A stretch of DNA of 52,577 nt from Deltaproteobacteria bacterium (GTDB taxonomy: Bacteria; Desulfobacterota; Binatia; Binatales; Binataceae): contig JAJZAI010000023.1 in NCBI GenBank assembly GCA_021799495.1, forward strand, positions 1 to 52,577, written 5' to 3'. Under the pieces are notes generated by a model. It saw only the letters and a list, made by a program, of their open reading frames with translations. It was not told the DNA's origin and did not search any database. Positions within the stretch are counted from its first letter, which is position 1, and each line of letters starts with the position of its first letter. Both the position numbers and the translations under genes were made by a program. Below are positions 7,794 through 15,377 of the stretch, piece after piece.

Positions 7794-8686
7794 CGCCTGC
7801 TCCTTTCGCGATCGCGCGCGAACAACGCTCGCAGGCTCCACGCGCGCGCGGCGCCTGCAGCCGGTTCCGCGCCGTTGCCCGCCTTCGCCGCCGCGCCTGC
7901 CGGATCGCCGGCGACCCGGGCGATCAACTCGGCGGCAAGGTTGCGGTAGGCCTCGGCGCCAGCCGACCTGGCGTCGTATTCGAGCACCGAAAGGCCGTGG
8001 CTGGGACTTTCGGACATCCGCACGCTGCGCGGGATTACGCTTTCGAATATCTTGTCGGGAAAATATTTTTGAACCTCACGACCAATTTCGTGGCTGAGGC
8101 GGTTGCGCGCGTCGAACATCGTGAGCACCAGCCCCTCGATTTCGAGCTTCGGATTCAGCGCCGCGCGCACGCGGCGAATCGTATCGAGCAGGGCGGTCAA
8201 TCCTTCAAGCGCATAGTACTCGCATTGCATCGGCACGATCACCGAGTCGGCCGCGACCAGCGAATTGAGCGTGAGCAAGCCGAGCGAGGGTGGCGTATCG
8301 ATAATGATAAAGGCGTAACGGTCGCGGACCGGGGCGAGAATTCGCTTCAGCACGCGTTCGCGGCCTTCGCGCGTGGCAAGTTCGATTTCGGCGCCGACGA
8401 GCGCTGGACCGGAAGGCGCCAGATGGAGCCGGTCGCCACGCGCCTCGCGAATCGCTTCGGCGATCGGCAAGTCGCCGACCATCGCTTCATAGACCGTCCT
8501 GCCGGAGCTTTTGAGTTCGCCAAGCCGCGTATCGGCGATTACTCCCGAGGAGGCGTTGCCCTGCGGATCGAGATCGACGAGCAGGACCTTGCGATGATCA
8601 GCGGCGAGCGCGACCGCGAGATTGACTGCGGTAGTGGTTTTACCGACGCCGCCTTTCTGATTGGCAATTGCGATAAGCCGCCCCAC
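7790..8686 (-). CDS. parA: Chromosome partitioning ATPase ParA
   Basis: A deviant-Walker ParA/Soj ATPase of 298 residues from a GTG at 8686. This start has GGAGG four bases upstream and places the P-loop NQKGGVGKTTTAVN at the very N-terminus, as usual. DLDPQGNAS and IIIDTPPSLGLLT are the Walker A' and B elements. An in-frame ATG at 8722 would add 12 residues (MFHVKHFRGGGG) encoded by a parS site; I judge the GTG more likely. ParA binds DNA non-specifically when ATP-loaded and is released by ParB, moving parS complexes. The C-terminal 45 residues are an alanine-rich, then basic extension. Translation is coupled to parB by a 4-nt overlap. Confidence 0.95.
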   Translation of the reverse strand: MGRLIAIANQKGGVGKTTTAVNLAVALAADHRKVLLVDLDPQGNASSGVIADTRLGELKSSGRTVYEAMVGDLPIAEAIREARGDRLHLAPSGPALVGAEIELATREGRERVLKRILAPVRDRYAFIIIDTPPSLGLLTLNSLVAADSVIVPMQCEYYALEGLTALLDTIRRVRAALNPKLEIEGLVLTMFDARNRLSHEIGREVQKYFPDKIFESVIPRSVRMSESPSHGLSVLEYDARSAGAEAYRNLAAELIARVAGDPAGAAAKAGNGAEPAAGAARAWSLRALFARDRERSRR

Positions 8687-8705
8687 ACCGCCTCCGCCGC
8701 GAAAA

Positions 8706-8721
8706 TGTTTCACGTGAAACA
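8706..8721. promoter_or_regulatory. parS site 1 (upstream of parA)
   Basis: TGTTTCACGTGAAACA, a perfect 16-bp palindrome identical to the widely conserved chromosomal parS sequence. It lies 20 bp before the preferred parA GTG and overlaps the alternative ATG start, so ParB binding may also repress parAB. Confidence 0.95.
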
Positions 8722-8862
8722 TTTTCCGTCGCCGATCGATTTTAGACCTCGCGATCGTCCAAAAGCAAAACCACTTAATCGAGACGCGCAAGATGCCGCG
8801 CCGGCGCGAGGTTTCCAACCTCGCAGCGCCACGCCAGGGAAAAATCTTGCGCCGAGAATCGT

Positions 8863-9573
8863 TCAGGACGCGCGGCGCGCCACCACCAGCAGATGCGCGA
8901 TCGCGCAATTCTGCCGTTTGAGTTCGTAAGCGATCGTCTCCGGCACGTCGAAGCCCGGCACGGACGCAAACGCGGCCGCGACTTCGGCCTGCTGCGACGC
9001 GCCAAGATAGAATAGGGCCCGGCCGCCCGGTTTCAGCGCGGCGGACGCGGTCCGAATCGCGACGGCAGGTTCGGCGAAGGCCCGCGCCGTCACGACGTCG
9101 TACGACGGCTCGAGGTCGGAATCGGCGCGATAGTTGGAATCTACCCGCGCGTTGTCCAGGCGCATCTCCGAGGCGGCGACCGCCAGAAAACTGGCGCGCT
9201 TGCGCCGCGCTTCAAGCATCGTGAAATGAGCATGAGTCGCCGCGGCCAGAATCAGCGCGGGAAACCCCGCGCCGCTGCCGAGATCGAGCACCCGCACCCC
9301 CTGGTTGAAAATGCCGGCAAGTGGAACGTTCTCCGGATGGGTCGCGAGAATCAGCGGCATCAGGCTGTCAACGATATGAAACGCGGTCGCATCGGGATCG
9401 TTCGGCGACGCCGTAAGATTCAGCTTCGATCCCCATAGCGCCAGCAGCATCGCGAATTTGCCGAGCCGCTCGAGCAGGTCGGCATTCGCGGTAAATCCGA
9501 AGTCAGCAAGGCGCGCCGCGACCGCCTCGCGGACGGCGGGACCGATTTGAGCAGGTTCAAGTCGCTGGGTCAT
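8863..9573 (-). CDS. rsmG: 16S rRNA (guanine-527-N7)-methyltransferase RsmG
   Basis: A 236-residue Rossmann methyltransferase that makes m7G527 in 16S rRNA from S-adenosylmethionine. The SAM-binding loop is VLDLGSGAGFPALIL at about 94-108. The family's N-terminal WGSKLNLTA (about 48-56) and HIVDSL segments are present, and VVTARAFAEP corresponds to the usual VVSRAVA region. Length is normal. It sits between mnmG and parA on the minus strand, the classic gidA-gidB-parA-parB order. About 176 bp containing parS site 1 separate it from the parA GTG. Confidence 0.95.
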   Translation of the reverse strand: MTQRLEPAQIGPAVREAVAARLADFGFTANADLLERLGKFAMLLALWGSKLNLTASPNDPDATAFHIVDSLMPLILATHPENVPLAGIFNQGVRVLDLGSGAGFPALILAAATHAHFTMLEARRKRASFLAVAASEMRLDNARVDSNYRADSDLEPSYDVVTARAFAEPAVAIRTASAALKPGGRALFYLGASQQAEVAAAFASVPGFDVPETIAYELKRQNCAIAHLLVVARRAS

Positions 9574-9643
9574 CGTGATGCGGTTTCGGCGGCGCGAGAA
9601 AATCGGCAGTCATTGAATGAACGGGACGTTGGCCGGAAGAAAA

Positions 9644-9659
9644 TGTTTCACGTGAAACA
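9644..9659. promoter_or_regulatory. parS site 2
   Basis: Perfect TGTTTCACGTGAAACA, 71 bp upstream of the rsmG start codon. Confidence 0.95.
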
Positions 9660-9769
9660 TCGCGATACGAAAGCTGTTCCGAAGTTCGCCGCGCCACGGC
9701 GATATGCCGCGCGAATCCGCACGGCGATTCCGCAGAGCACAGCGGTCCGAGGTTTCATCCAATTCCGGA

Positions 9770-9785
9770 TGTTTCACGTGAAACA
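9770..9785. promoter_or_regulatory. parS site 3
   Basis: Perfect TGTTTCACGTGAAACA between mnmG and rsmG, on the same helical face as site 2 if the DNA is B-form (126 bp spacing). Confidence 0.95.
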
Positions 9786-9826
9786 TTTTATCGAGCCTCG
9801 TCCGGATGGGATACCGGTTTGCGAAA

Positions 9827-11713
9827 CTAATCGCGCGCTGGACGCGTTTCGTTCGTCCCGCGGCCCGCGCGCAAATGCACGGCAAGGATCGATACCGCCG
9901 CCGGCGTCACGCCGGGAATGCGCGACGCCTGTCCCAGCGATCTCGGCCGGGACCGCGCAAGCCGCTCGCGAACCTCGGTCGAAAGCCCGGAAATATGCTG
10001 AAAATCGATCGATTCGGGGATCGAGGCGTCCTCCAGGCGCTTGAAGCGGGCGATATTCTCATGTTGCCGGCGGACATATCCTTCATATTTGATTTCGATT
10101 TCGAGTTCGGCGGCCTGATCGAAATCGAGCGCGGCCTCGATTCGCGCCATCCGGGTCGCGTCGAGATAACCGACTTCAGGCCGGCGCAGCAAATCGAGCG
10201 CACGCACCGCCTCCCGAATCGGCGAAGAGCCTGCCGCCGTCAGAATTTCGTTCGTCGTATGGTCCGGAGCGACCGTCGCCGCGCCCAGCCGCGCGATTTC
10301 CGAAGTTACCTGTTCCGAGCGCTCGCGAATCCGATCCGCCGCTTCCGCGCCAAGCAGGCCGATTCGCGCGCCAAGCGGCGACAGCCGCCGATCGGCGTTG
10401 TCCTCGCGCAGCGTCAGGCGGTACTCGGCTCGCGAGGTGAACATCCGGTACGGCTCGCCGCCAATCCCGCGCGTCACGAGGTCGTCGATCATCACGCCGA
10501 TATAAGCCTCGTCGCGGCCGAGCACGATTTGCGGTTCGCCGCGCGCGCCCAGCGCCGCGTTGATTCCCGCGATCAAACCCTGCGCGCCGGCTTCTTCATA
10601 ACCGGTGGTGCCGTTGATTTGCCCGGCGAAGTAGAGTCCCTCGATCAGCCGCGTCTCGAGCGTCGGACGCAACTGGGTCGGATCGGAAAAGTCATATTCG
10701 ATCGCATAACCGGGCCGCATGATTTCGGCGCGCTCGAGTCCGCGGATCGAATGAACCATCGCGACCTGCACGTCGAGCGGCAGGCTGGTTGACAGGCCGT
10801 TCGGATAGACCTCAACCGTGTCGCGGCCTTCGGGTTCGAGGAAAATCTGATGCCGTTCCTTGTCCGGAAAGCGCATCACCTTGTCCTCGACCGACGGGCA
10901 GTAGCGCGGCCCGCGCGATTGAATCACGCCCGAGTACATCGGCGAGCGATCCAGGCCGCCGCAGATAATCTCGTGCGTGCGGACGGAGGTCCACGTCAGA
11001 TGGCACGGAAGCTGGGGCTGAACGATCCGCCGGGTGCGAAAGGAAAACGGCGGCGGCGGTTCGTCGCCGGGCTGAATTTCCAGCGCCGAGTAATCGATCG
11101 TGCGCGCATCGAGCCGCGGGCAGGTGCCCGTCTTCAGCCGTCCGATCCGGAAACCGAGCGCGGCCAAGTTCTCCGACAGTCCCATCGCGGCGAAATCGCC
11201 GGCGCGGCCCGCGTGATAGTTGCGCATCCCGATATGCACGAGACCCTTCAGAAAGGTTCCGGTCGTCAGAATTACCGTCCGCCCCTCGAAGAGTTCGCCG
11301 ATTTGCGATTCGACGCCGCGCACGCGCCCGTCCGCGACCGCCAGGCGCTCCACGCTGGCCTGACGGATCGCCAGATTGGGCGTGGCTTCGAGCACGCGCT
11401 TCATCCGCGCGCGATACGCCGCCTTGTCGGCCTGGGCGCGCCGCGCCCGGACCGCGGGCCCCTTGCGCGTATTGAGGAAACGGAACTGGATTCCGGTTTC
11501 GTCGATCGCGACGCCCATCTCGCCACCCAGCGCGTCGATTTCACGCACCAGATGGCCTTTGCCGATTCCGCCGATCGCGGGATTGCAGGACATCTGGCCG
11601 ATATGGTCGAGGTTGAGCGTGAGCATCAGCGTGCGCGCGCCCATCCGGGCCGCGGCGAGCGCGGCCTCGATACCGGCATGGCCGGCGCCGACGACGATTA
11701 CATCATGAAGCAT
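9827..11713 (-). CDS. mnmG: tRNA uridine 5-carboxymethylaminomethyl modification enzyme MnmG
   Basis: A 628-residue GidA/MnmG flavoprotein. With MnmE it builds the cmnm5 group on wobble uridine-34 of certain tRNAs, using FAD, NADH, glycine and methylene-tetrahydrofolate. The FAD loop VVGAGHAGIEAALAAARMG is at residues 6-24. The family signatures CNPAIGGIGKGHLVREIDAL (about 43-62) and GQINGTTGYEEAGAQG (about 364-379) are clear, and the helical C-terminal domain is complete. Length is normal. The partner gene mnmE, often next door in other genomes, is not in this window. A parS site lies 35 bp upstream of the ATG. Confidence 0.97.
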   Translation of the reverse strand: MLHDVIVVGAGHAGIEAALAAARMGARTLMLTLNLDHIGQMSCNPAIGGIGKGHLVREIDALGGEMGVAIDETGIQFRFLNTRKGPAVRARRAQADKAAYRARMKRVLEATPNLAIRQASVERLAVADGRVRGVESQIGELFEGRTVILTTGTFLKGLVHIGMRNYHAGRAGDFAAMGLSENLAALGFRIGRLKTGTCPRLDARTIDYSALEIQPGDEPPPPFSFRTRRIVQPQLPCHLTWTSVRTHEIICGGLDRSPMYSGVIQSRGPRYCPSVEDKVMRFPDKERHQIFLEPEGRDTVEVYPNGLSTSLPLDVQVAMVHSIRGLERAEIMRPGYAIEYDFSDPTQLRPTLETRLIEGLYFAGQINGTTGYEEAGAQGLIAGINAALGARGEPQIVLGRDEAYIGVMIDDLVTRGIGGEPYRMFTSRAEYRLTLREDNADRRLSPLGARIGLLGAEAADRIRERSEQVTSEIARLGAATVAPDHTTNEILTAAGSSPIREAVRALDLLRRPEVGYLDATRMARIEAALDFDQAAELEIEIKYEGYVRRQHENIARFKRLEDASIPESIDFQHISGLSTEVRERLARSRPRSLGQASRIPGVTPAAVSILAVHLRAGRGTNETRPARD

Positions 11714-12177
11714 CGGGACAACCGTCCTGATCCGTGCGCGGCCGGCGATGTTTCACGTGAAACATCGCGGCGAACGCACGGCGGATGAACGCATCATTAT
11801 GGCGCGGCGGCGCGGCGGCGAAAAGAGCGCGGCCAGCGGCCAATTTCTTGCCGCCGCTTCGCCCGCGACCCCGGTTTTTGAATCTACATTTTGTAGAGAA
11901 TTATGACTTTTAGTTTATCACGCCCGAACCGGCGAATTCGAGCGCTTGAGCGATGCGCAAACGCGCGCGGAGGGCCTGACGCGGCCGTCCACCGCGAAGC
12001 CTCGCCAGAATTCACCATCTGATCACCGGATCAATCGGATTCCGGCAAGACCAGGCGTTATAAGCTGTGCAAAAATCCGCCGATCGGAGCCTTTCGCAAT
12101 CGCCATAGCGCTATACGGCTCTATCGGCGAATTGTAGAATACGCGGAACGTCGATTTGGCTTCAGGGGAGGATCGTC
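11714..12177. other. Non-coding gap mnmG / GlsB-like gene
   Basis: 464 bp containing parS site 4 and an AT-rich pocket at about 11877-11927 with the small palindrome CTACATTTTGTAG. No ORF with coding character is seen. A 63-codon ORF at 11946-12137 has no recognisable features. I see no clear -35/-10 pair for either flanking gene. Confidence 0.6.
11749..11764. promoter_or_regulatory. parS site 4 (upstream of mnmG)
   Basis: Perfect TGTTTCACGTGAAACA 35 bp upstream of the mnmG ATG. It is the rightmost of the four sites and about 25 kb from the dnaA-hemL gap. Confidence 0.95.
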
Positions 12178-12441
12178 ATGGGCGTACTGTCATGGTTGCT
12201 CGTCGGACTGATCGCAGGCTTTATCGGCAGCAAAATCGTTAATCGCACTGGTGAAGGGTTGGTGCGCGATGTCCTGCTGGGGATTCTCGGCGCGATCGTC
12301 GGCGGGGCGATTTTTTCGCGGCTGGGAATCGGCAGCGTCACCGGAATCAATTTGCCGAGCATCGGGATCGCCGTTATCGGCGCGATTATCGTGCTGGTCG
12401 TTTATCACGCGGTGATTGGACAAAAGCGCGCGGCGGCCTGA
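12178..12441 (+). CDS. GlsB/YeaQ/YmgE-family small membrane protein
   Basis: An 87-residue, glycine-rich inner-membrane protein with three hydrophobic helices (about 4-16, 29-47 and 60-80). The start LSWLLVGLIAGFIGSKIV and middle LLGILGAIVGGAIFSRLG are characteristic of the transglycosylase-associated / YeaQ family. Members are linked to general stress and envelope responses; no enzymatic activity is established. The ribosome site AGGGGAGG lies 7 nt before the ATG. It converges with the DNA methylase gene. Confidence 0.85.
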   Translation: MGVLSWLLVGLIAGFIGSKIVNRTGEGLVRDVLLGILGAIVGGAIFSRLGIGSVTGINLPSIGIAVIGAIIVLVVYHAVIGQKRAAA

Positions 12442-12531
12442 AGCGGATATTAGATTTATCCGTCCGTAACGGTCCGTTGTCCGCTGCGCCCCACACTGCG
12501 CCGAATTGTTACGATTATTCCGCGAAGCGCG

Positions 12532-14112
12532 TTACACCGCGCTCTCCCGGAACATCTCGCTCTGTTTCGGAGGAAGAGCGGCGGTTTTCGGCAAGAGTGC
12601 GGCGATTGCATCGGCGCGAACGTTCGCCAATTCTTTTGGTTCCAGCTTATAAAGTCCGCCGCCGTAAACCCGGCCTTCTCCCAATAGGGCGGCGACCGGG
12701 ATCGAATCAAGGATTTCCCAGATTCCGCGTGCGAGCAATGGATCCTCATTCAGCGCCGCCGCGAGTTTTGGAACCGGGTAAAGCAGCAAATATACGTTCG
12801 CCGCCGTCGCCTGCGATCGGTTCAGTAGAAATCGGAAAGGATTTTCGCGTTTACCGGCATTCCGTCCCATGTAGGTGCAAACAAACGGCGCGGGAGGACG
12901 GTTTTCCTGCGCATACCAAGGGTTCCTGCGGCTACAGAGGTACGTTCCAGAAACTTTTGGCTTGCCTGTTTCGAGATATGACCAGAGTTGCGGATACCGC
13001 TCTCGAATTACATTTTCGGGCAGTCGGCAGTCAAGAATGAACTTTTGCCCTTCAACGATGGGAGCGCCGTCCGGGTCCGCTTCAATCACGTTGGACGACA
13101 AATATCGGGGCCCCGGTAAAATTGGCCGAAAGAATTGCCATGGCAATCTTCGCGCTTCAATCTCGGCGCGCGGAAGAATGAAGAATCGGTTGTCGCCGGT
13201 TGCGAGGCCGCGCTTTATCCAAAAGAAATCGGAGAGTCGGGGACCTTCGGCCTCTTGTTTCTTTTCCCCCGCCATGAATGTGGACAACTTACGAGCGCCT
13301 TGCAAAGCTTGCGCGGCCACCAATCGAGAAACCTTTGGCTGTAACAGCGTGCCGCCGTAGCTCAGTTCCACGTGATGAGCGCGCTCCGGCCGGTTCTTCC
13401 GAAACCAGACGATCGATGACGACACGAGCGCATCTCCGAATTGAAGATCGCCCGATTCGAAGCGGTGAATGCGTAAAAGCTCGACCTCATTCAGCAGGTA
13501 TCTTTTGACCGGCATGCCATAATTGACGTCCATGAATTCACTGGGAATCAGCCAACCGGCAATCCCGTCCTCAGCCATCCATGCGTGCGCAATACACAAG
13601 AAATGACAGTACAAGCCGGCCAAGCCGGCCATTCGCACGCCGCATGCGGCGTGCGACGCGGCGCGCAAGCGGACTTTTTCGGCTGCGTTCAGATGGTGGT
13701 GCCGCACATAGGGCGGATTGCAGATTATGAGATTGAACCGATCGGATTCATGCGGCGGTCTCAATTTGGTGAAATCACCGAGTTCGATCTCCAGCGAATG
13801 ATGACTCCAAAGCCCGCGAGCGGGAATTGCATAGTGTGGATCAAGTTCGATTCCGAGGGCCTTCCCGATTGGCGTTCGAGAAAAATGGCCAAGCAGCGCT
13901 GAGTAAAATGATCCGGTTCCAAAGGACGGATCAAGAAATCGGACAGACGCCTTACTCGGAAAAATTTTTCTCGCGTACGCCAGGATTTCCGAAGCGAGCT
14001 CTGGAGGCGTTGCAAACTGCCCCAGTCGGTTACGCTCCTTTCTGGATTTGCGACTGTCGAGATCTTCCTGCAAAGCCAATCGCCGAATTTCGAGCGCGTT
14101 TGCCGTCTCCAT
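12532..14112 (-). CDS. Type II N6-adenine DNA methyltransferase (Eco57I-type domain)
   Basis: A 526-residue gamma-class adenine methyltransferase. Motif X is RLGQFATPPELA (29-40), the SAM loop is FLDPSFGTGSFYSALL (59-74) and the catalytic motif IV is NPPYVRHH (132-139). The C-terminal 300 residues form the target-recognition domain. The start at 14112 has GGAGTG upstream and sits one base after the endonuclease stop, so it is read as the second gene of a two-gene operon. It should protect the site cut by the neighbouring XamI-like enzyme. Base composition is visibly less GC-rich and codon use more mixed than in flanking genes, suggesting horizontal acquisition. Confidence 0.9.
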   Translation of the reverse strand: METANALEIRRLALQEDLDSRKSRKERNRLGQFATPPELASEILAYARKIFPSKASVRFLDPSFGTGSFYSALLGHFSRTPIGKALGIELDPHYAIPARGLWSHHSLEIELGDFTKLRPPHESDRFNLIICNPPYVRHHHLNAAEKVRLRAASHAACGVRMAGLAGLYCHFLCIAHAWMAEDGIAGWLIPSEFMDVNYGMPVKRYLLNEVELLRIHRFESGDLQFGDALVSSSIVWFRKNRPERAHHVELSYGGTLLQPKVSRLVAAQALQGARKLSTFMAGEKKQEAEGPRLSDFFWIKRGLATGDNRFFILPRAEIEARRLPWQFFRPILPGPRYLSSNVIEADPDGAPIVEGQKFILDCRLPENVIRERYPQLWSYLETGKPKVSGTYLCSRRNPWYAQENRPPAPFVCTYMGRNAGKRENPFRFLLNRSQATAANVYLLLYPVPKLAAALNEDPLLARGIWEILDSIPVAALLGEGRVYGGGLYKLEPKELANVRADAIAALLPKTAALPPKQSEMFRESAV

Positions 14113-14113
14113 T

Positions 14114-15121
14114 TCACACTCCAAATTCGGCAAGTTCAGCGATCCTGTGCTCCCATACCCAATCGATACCCTCGGCCGCCTCGTATCCCAGATAGCCGCC
14201 GTCGAAATAGCCGCAGAGAAAAAGAATGAACTGCGCCTTCGCGCCATAGGTGGAGCGTAGTTGATTAACTTTGGTCGCCTCCTCCTTTCGACGCTTGTTC
14301 ACGTTGGCGAAATCGCCAGCCGACTTTGCTTCAATCAGGAGCGGCAATTCGCCGAATTCAGATTTCTTCCGCATCACCACCGCGTCAACGGGTATGTTGA
14401 CTGTCAAACCGCTTCCCGCCTGCTTGACCGGCACATTCATGTGGAAGCCGAACGTTCCCGGCGGCATCGCGTCGAACCTTATGTCCGGGGCAAGCGGTTT
14501 ATAACCTCGCTTTGTCAGCCACGCCGCGATCGCCGCCAGTTGTCGTTTCTCCTGCGCATTGCGAATGATCGGGTTGGCGACCGCTCCGCACAAACGATCG
14601 GCGACAATGGTCGCCGCACGCCGTAGTTCCGCCTCGGTTGGCCCCTTATTCCGATCGAGCCAGACAAAGATGTCGCGATCAGCCATGCGCATGACGAGCC
14701 TCGCAATTTTCACGAGGTCCGCGTCCAGCGCGACTCCATTCATACGTTTTGGGATGACGCCGCTCTCCATGCAGCCAACCAAATTTCGCGAGACGCCCGC
14801 GAGACCAATCAGCCGGTCCACTGCCAGCGGAGGGCAAGCCGACATGCGCAAAGTCGGGAGCACTCCGGGCTCCTGGCGCAATAAAGCGGGACTCACCCTT
14901 GCCAGGTTCCCGGACTTAACCAGTGTGGATTCGACGTCGAGCGACGTTCTGGCGCGCGTCTCACGATACGCGGCCGGCGCGAACTTCATAAACCAATCGT
15001 TGTACATATCAACCGAGCGGACTACGTCAGATTTCCAGCGATCGGGCCTCGTTCGATTGACTCCGCCGGTTTTATGGTTTTTTCGCACGCCCGCTTGCCA
15101 TTTTCCCCGCCTGACGATCAA
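14114..15121 (-). CDS. XamI-like type II restriction endonuclease
   Basis: Up to 335 residues. The MYNDWFMKFAPAAYRETR (39-56), LPTLRMSACPPLAVDRLIGL (88-107) and C-terminal LLIEAKSAGDFANVNKRRKE (261-280) blocks match what I recall of the XamI family, whose prototype cuts GTCGAC. Asp246, Glu264 and Lys266 fit a PD-(D/E)xK nuclease core. The stop is one base before the methylase ATG. The start is doubtful: the frame opens with TTG at 15121 without a ribosome site. A better ATG at 15101 (after AGGCGGGG) is out of frame and would rejoin this frame if one base were lost in the six-A run at 15078-15083. Specificity by family resemblance only. Confidence 0.72.
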   Translation of the reverse strand: MIVRRGKWQAGVRKNHKTGGVNRTRPDRWKSDVVRSVDMYNDWFMKFAPAAYRETRARTSLDVESTLVKSGNLARVSPALLRQEPGVLPTLRMSACPPLAVDRLIGLAGVSRNLVGCMESGVIPKRMNGVALDADLVKIARLVMRMADRDIFVWLDRNKGPTEAELRRAATIVADRLCGAVANPIIRNAQEKRQLAAIAAWLTKRGYKPLAPDIRFDAMPPGTFGFHMNVPVKQAGSGLTVNIPVDAVVMRKKSEFGELPLLIEAKSAGDFANVNKRRKEEATKVNQLRSTYGAKAQFILFLCGYFDGGYLGYEAAEGIDWVWEHRIAELAEFGV

Positions 15122-15377
15122 GATTGCCGCCTTCGGAGTTGGAATTCACGAGTATCGAACATCGGCGCGCCAATCAAAAGTTATAATGGACACGTCTCGC
15201 GGAAAAGCCCGGCTTTCAGTCGCGTCCGCAATTAAATCGGCCTCAAGATCCGATCGTTTTTTGTAACCAGAGAAATCAGGTCTGGCGCGGCGTTGATCGT
15301 TTCGGGCGGGGCGAACAAACTGGAGCCGGGCACCGCGTTCCGCTCCGGACGCGGCCCGATCGCGAGGTCCGGGCGGG
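15122..15377. other. Divergent spacer, R-M operon / MBOAT gene
   Basis: 256 bp between the XamI-like gene and the MBOAT start. Composition rises back toward the GC-rich background across it. I see no convincing promoter, hairpin or control-protein box. Confidence 0.4.

Larger units (their letters stand above)
9574..9826. other. mnmG-rsmG spacer carrying two parS sites
   Basis: A 253-bp non-coding gap with parS sites at 9644-9659 and 9770-9785, exactly 126 bp apart centre to centre, about twelve helical turns. Short ORFs on both strands here simply translate the palindromes as MFHVKH and are not credible genes. Confidence 0.8.

Noticed and set aside
9547-10044. 165-codon ORF containing MFHVKH twice
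   Set aside because: MFHVKH is only the translation of the parS palindrome; the rest is antisense to mnmG.
11946-12137. 63-codon plus-strand ORF in the mnmG/GlsB-like gap
   Set aside because: No ribosome site, no similarity to any family I know, and mixed composition. Treated as non-coding.
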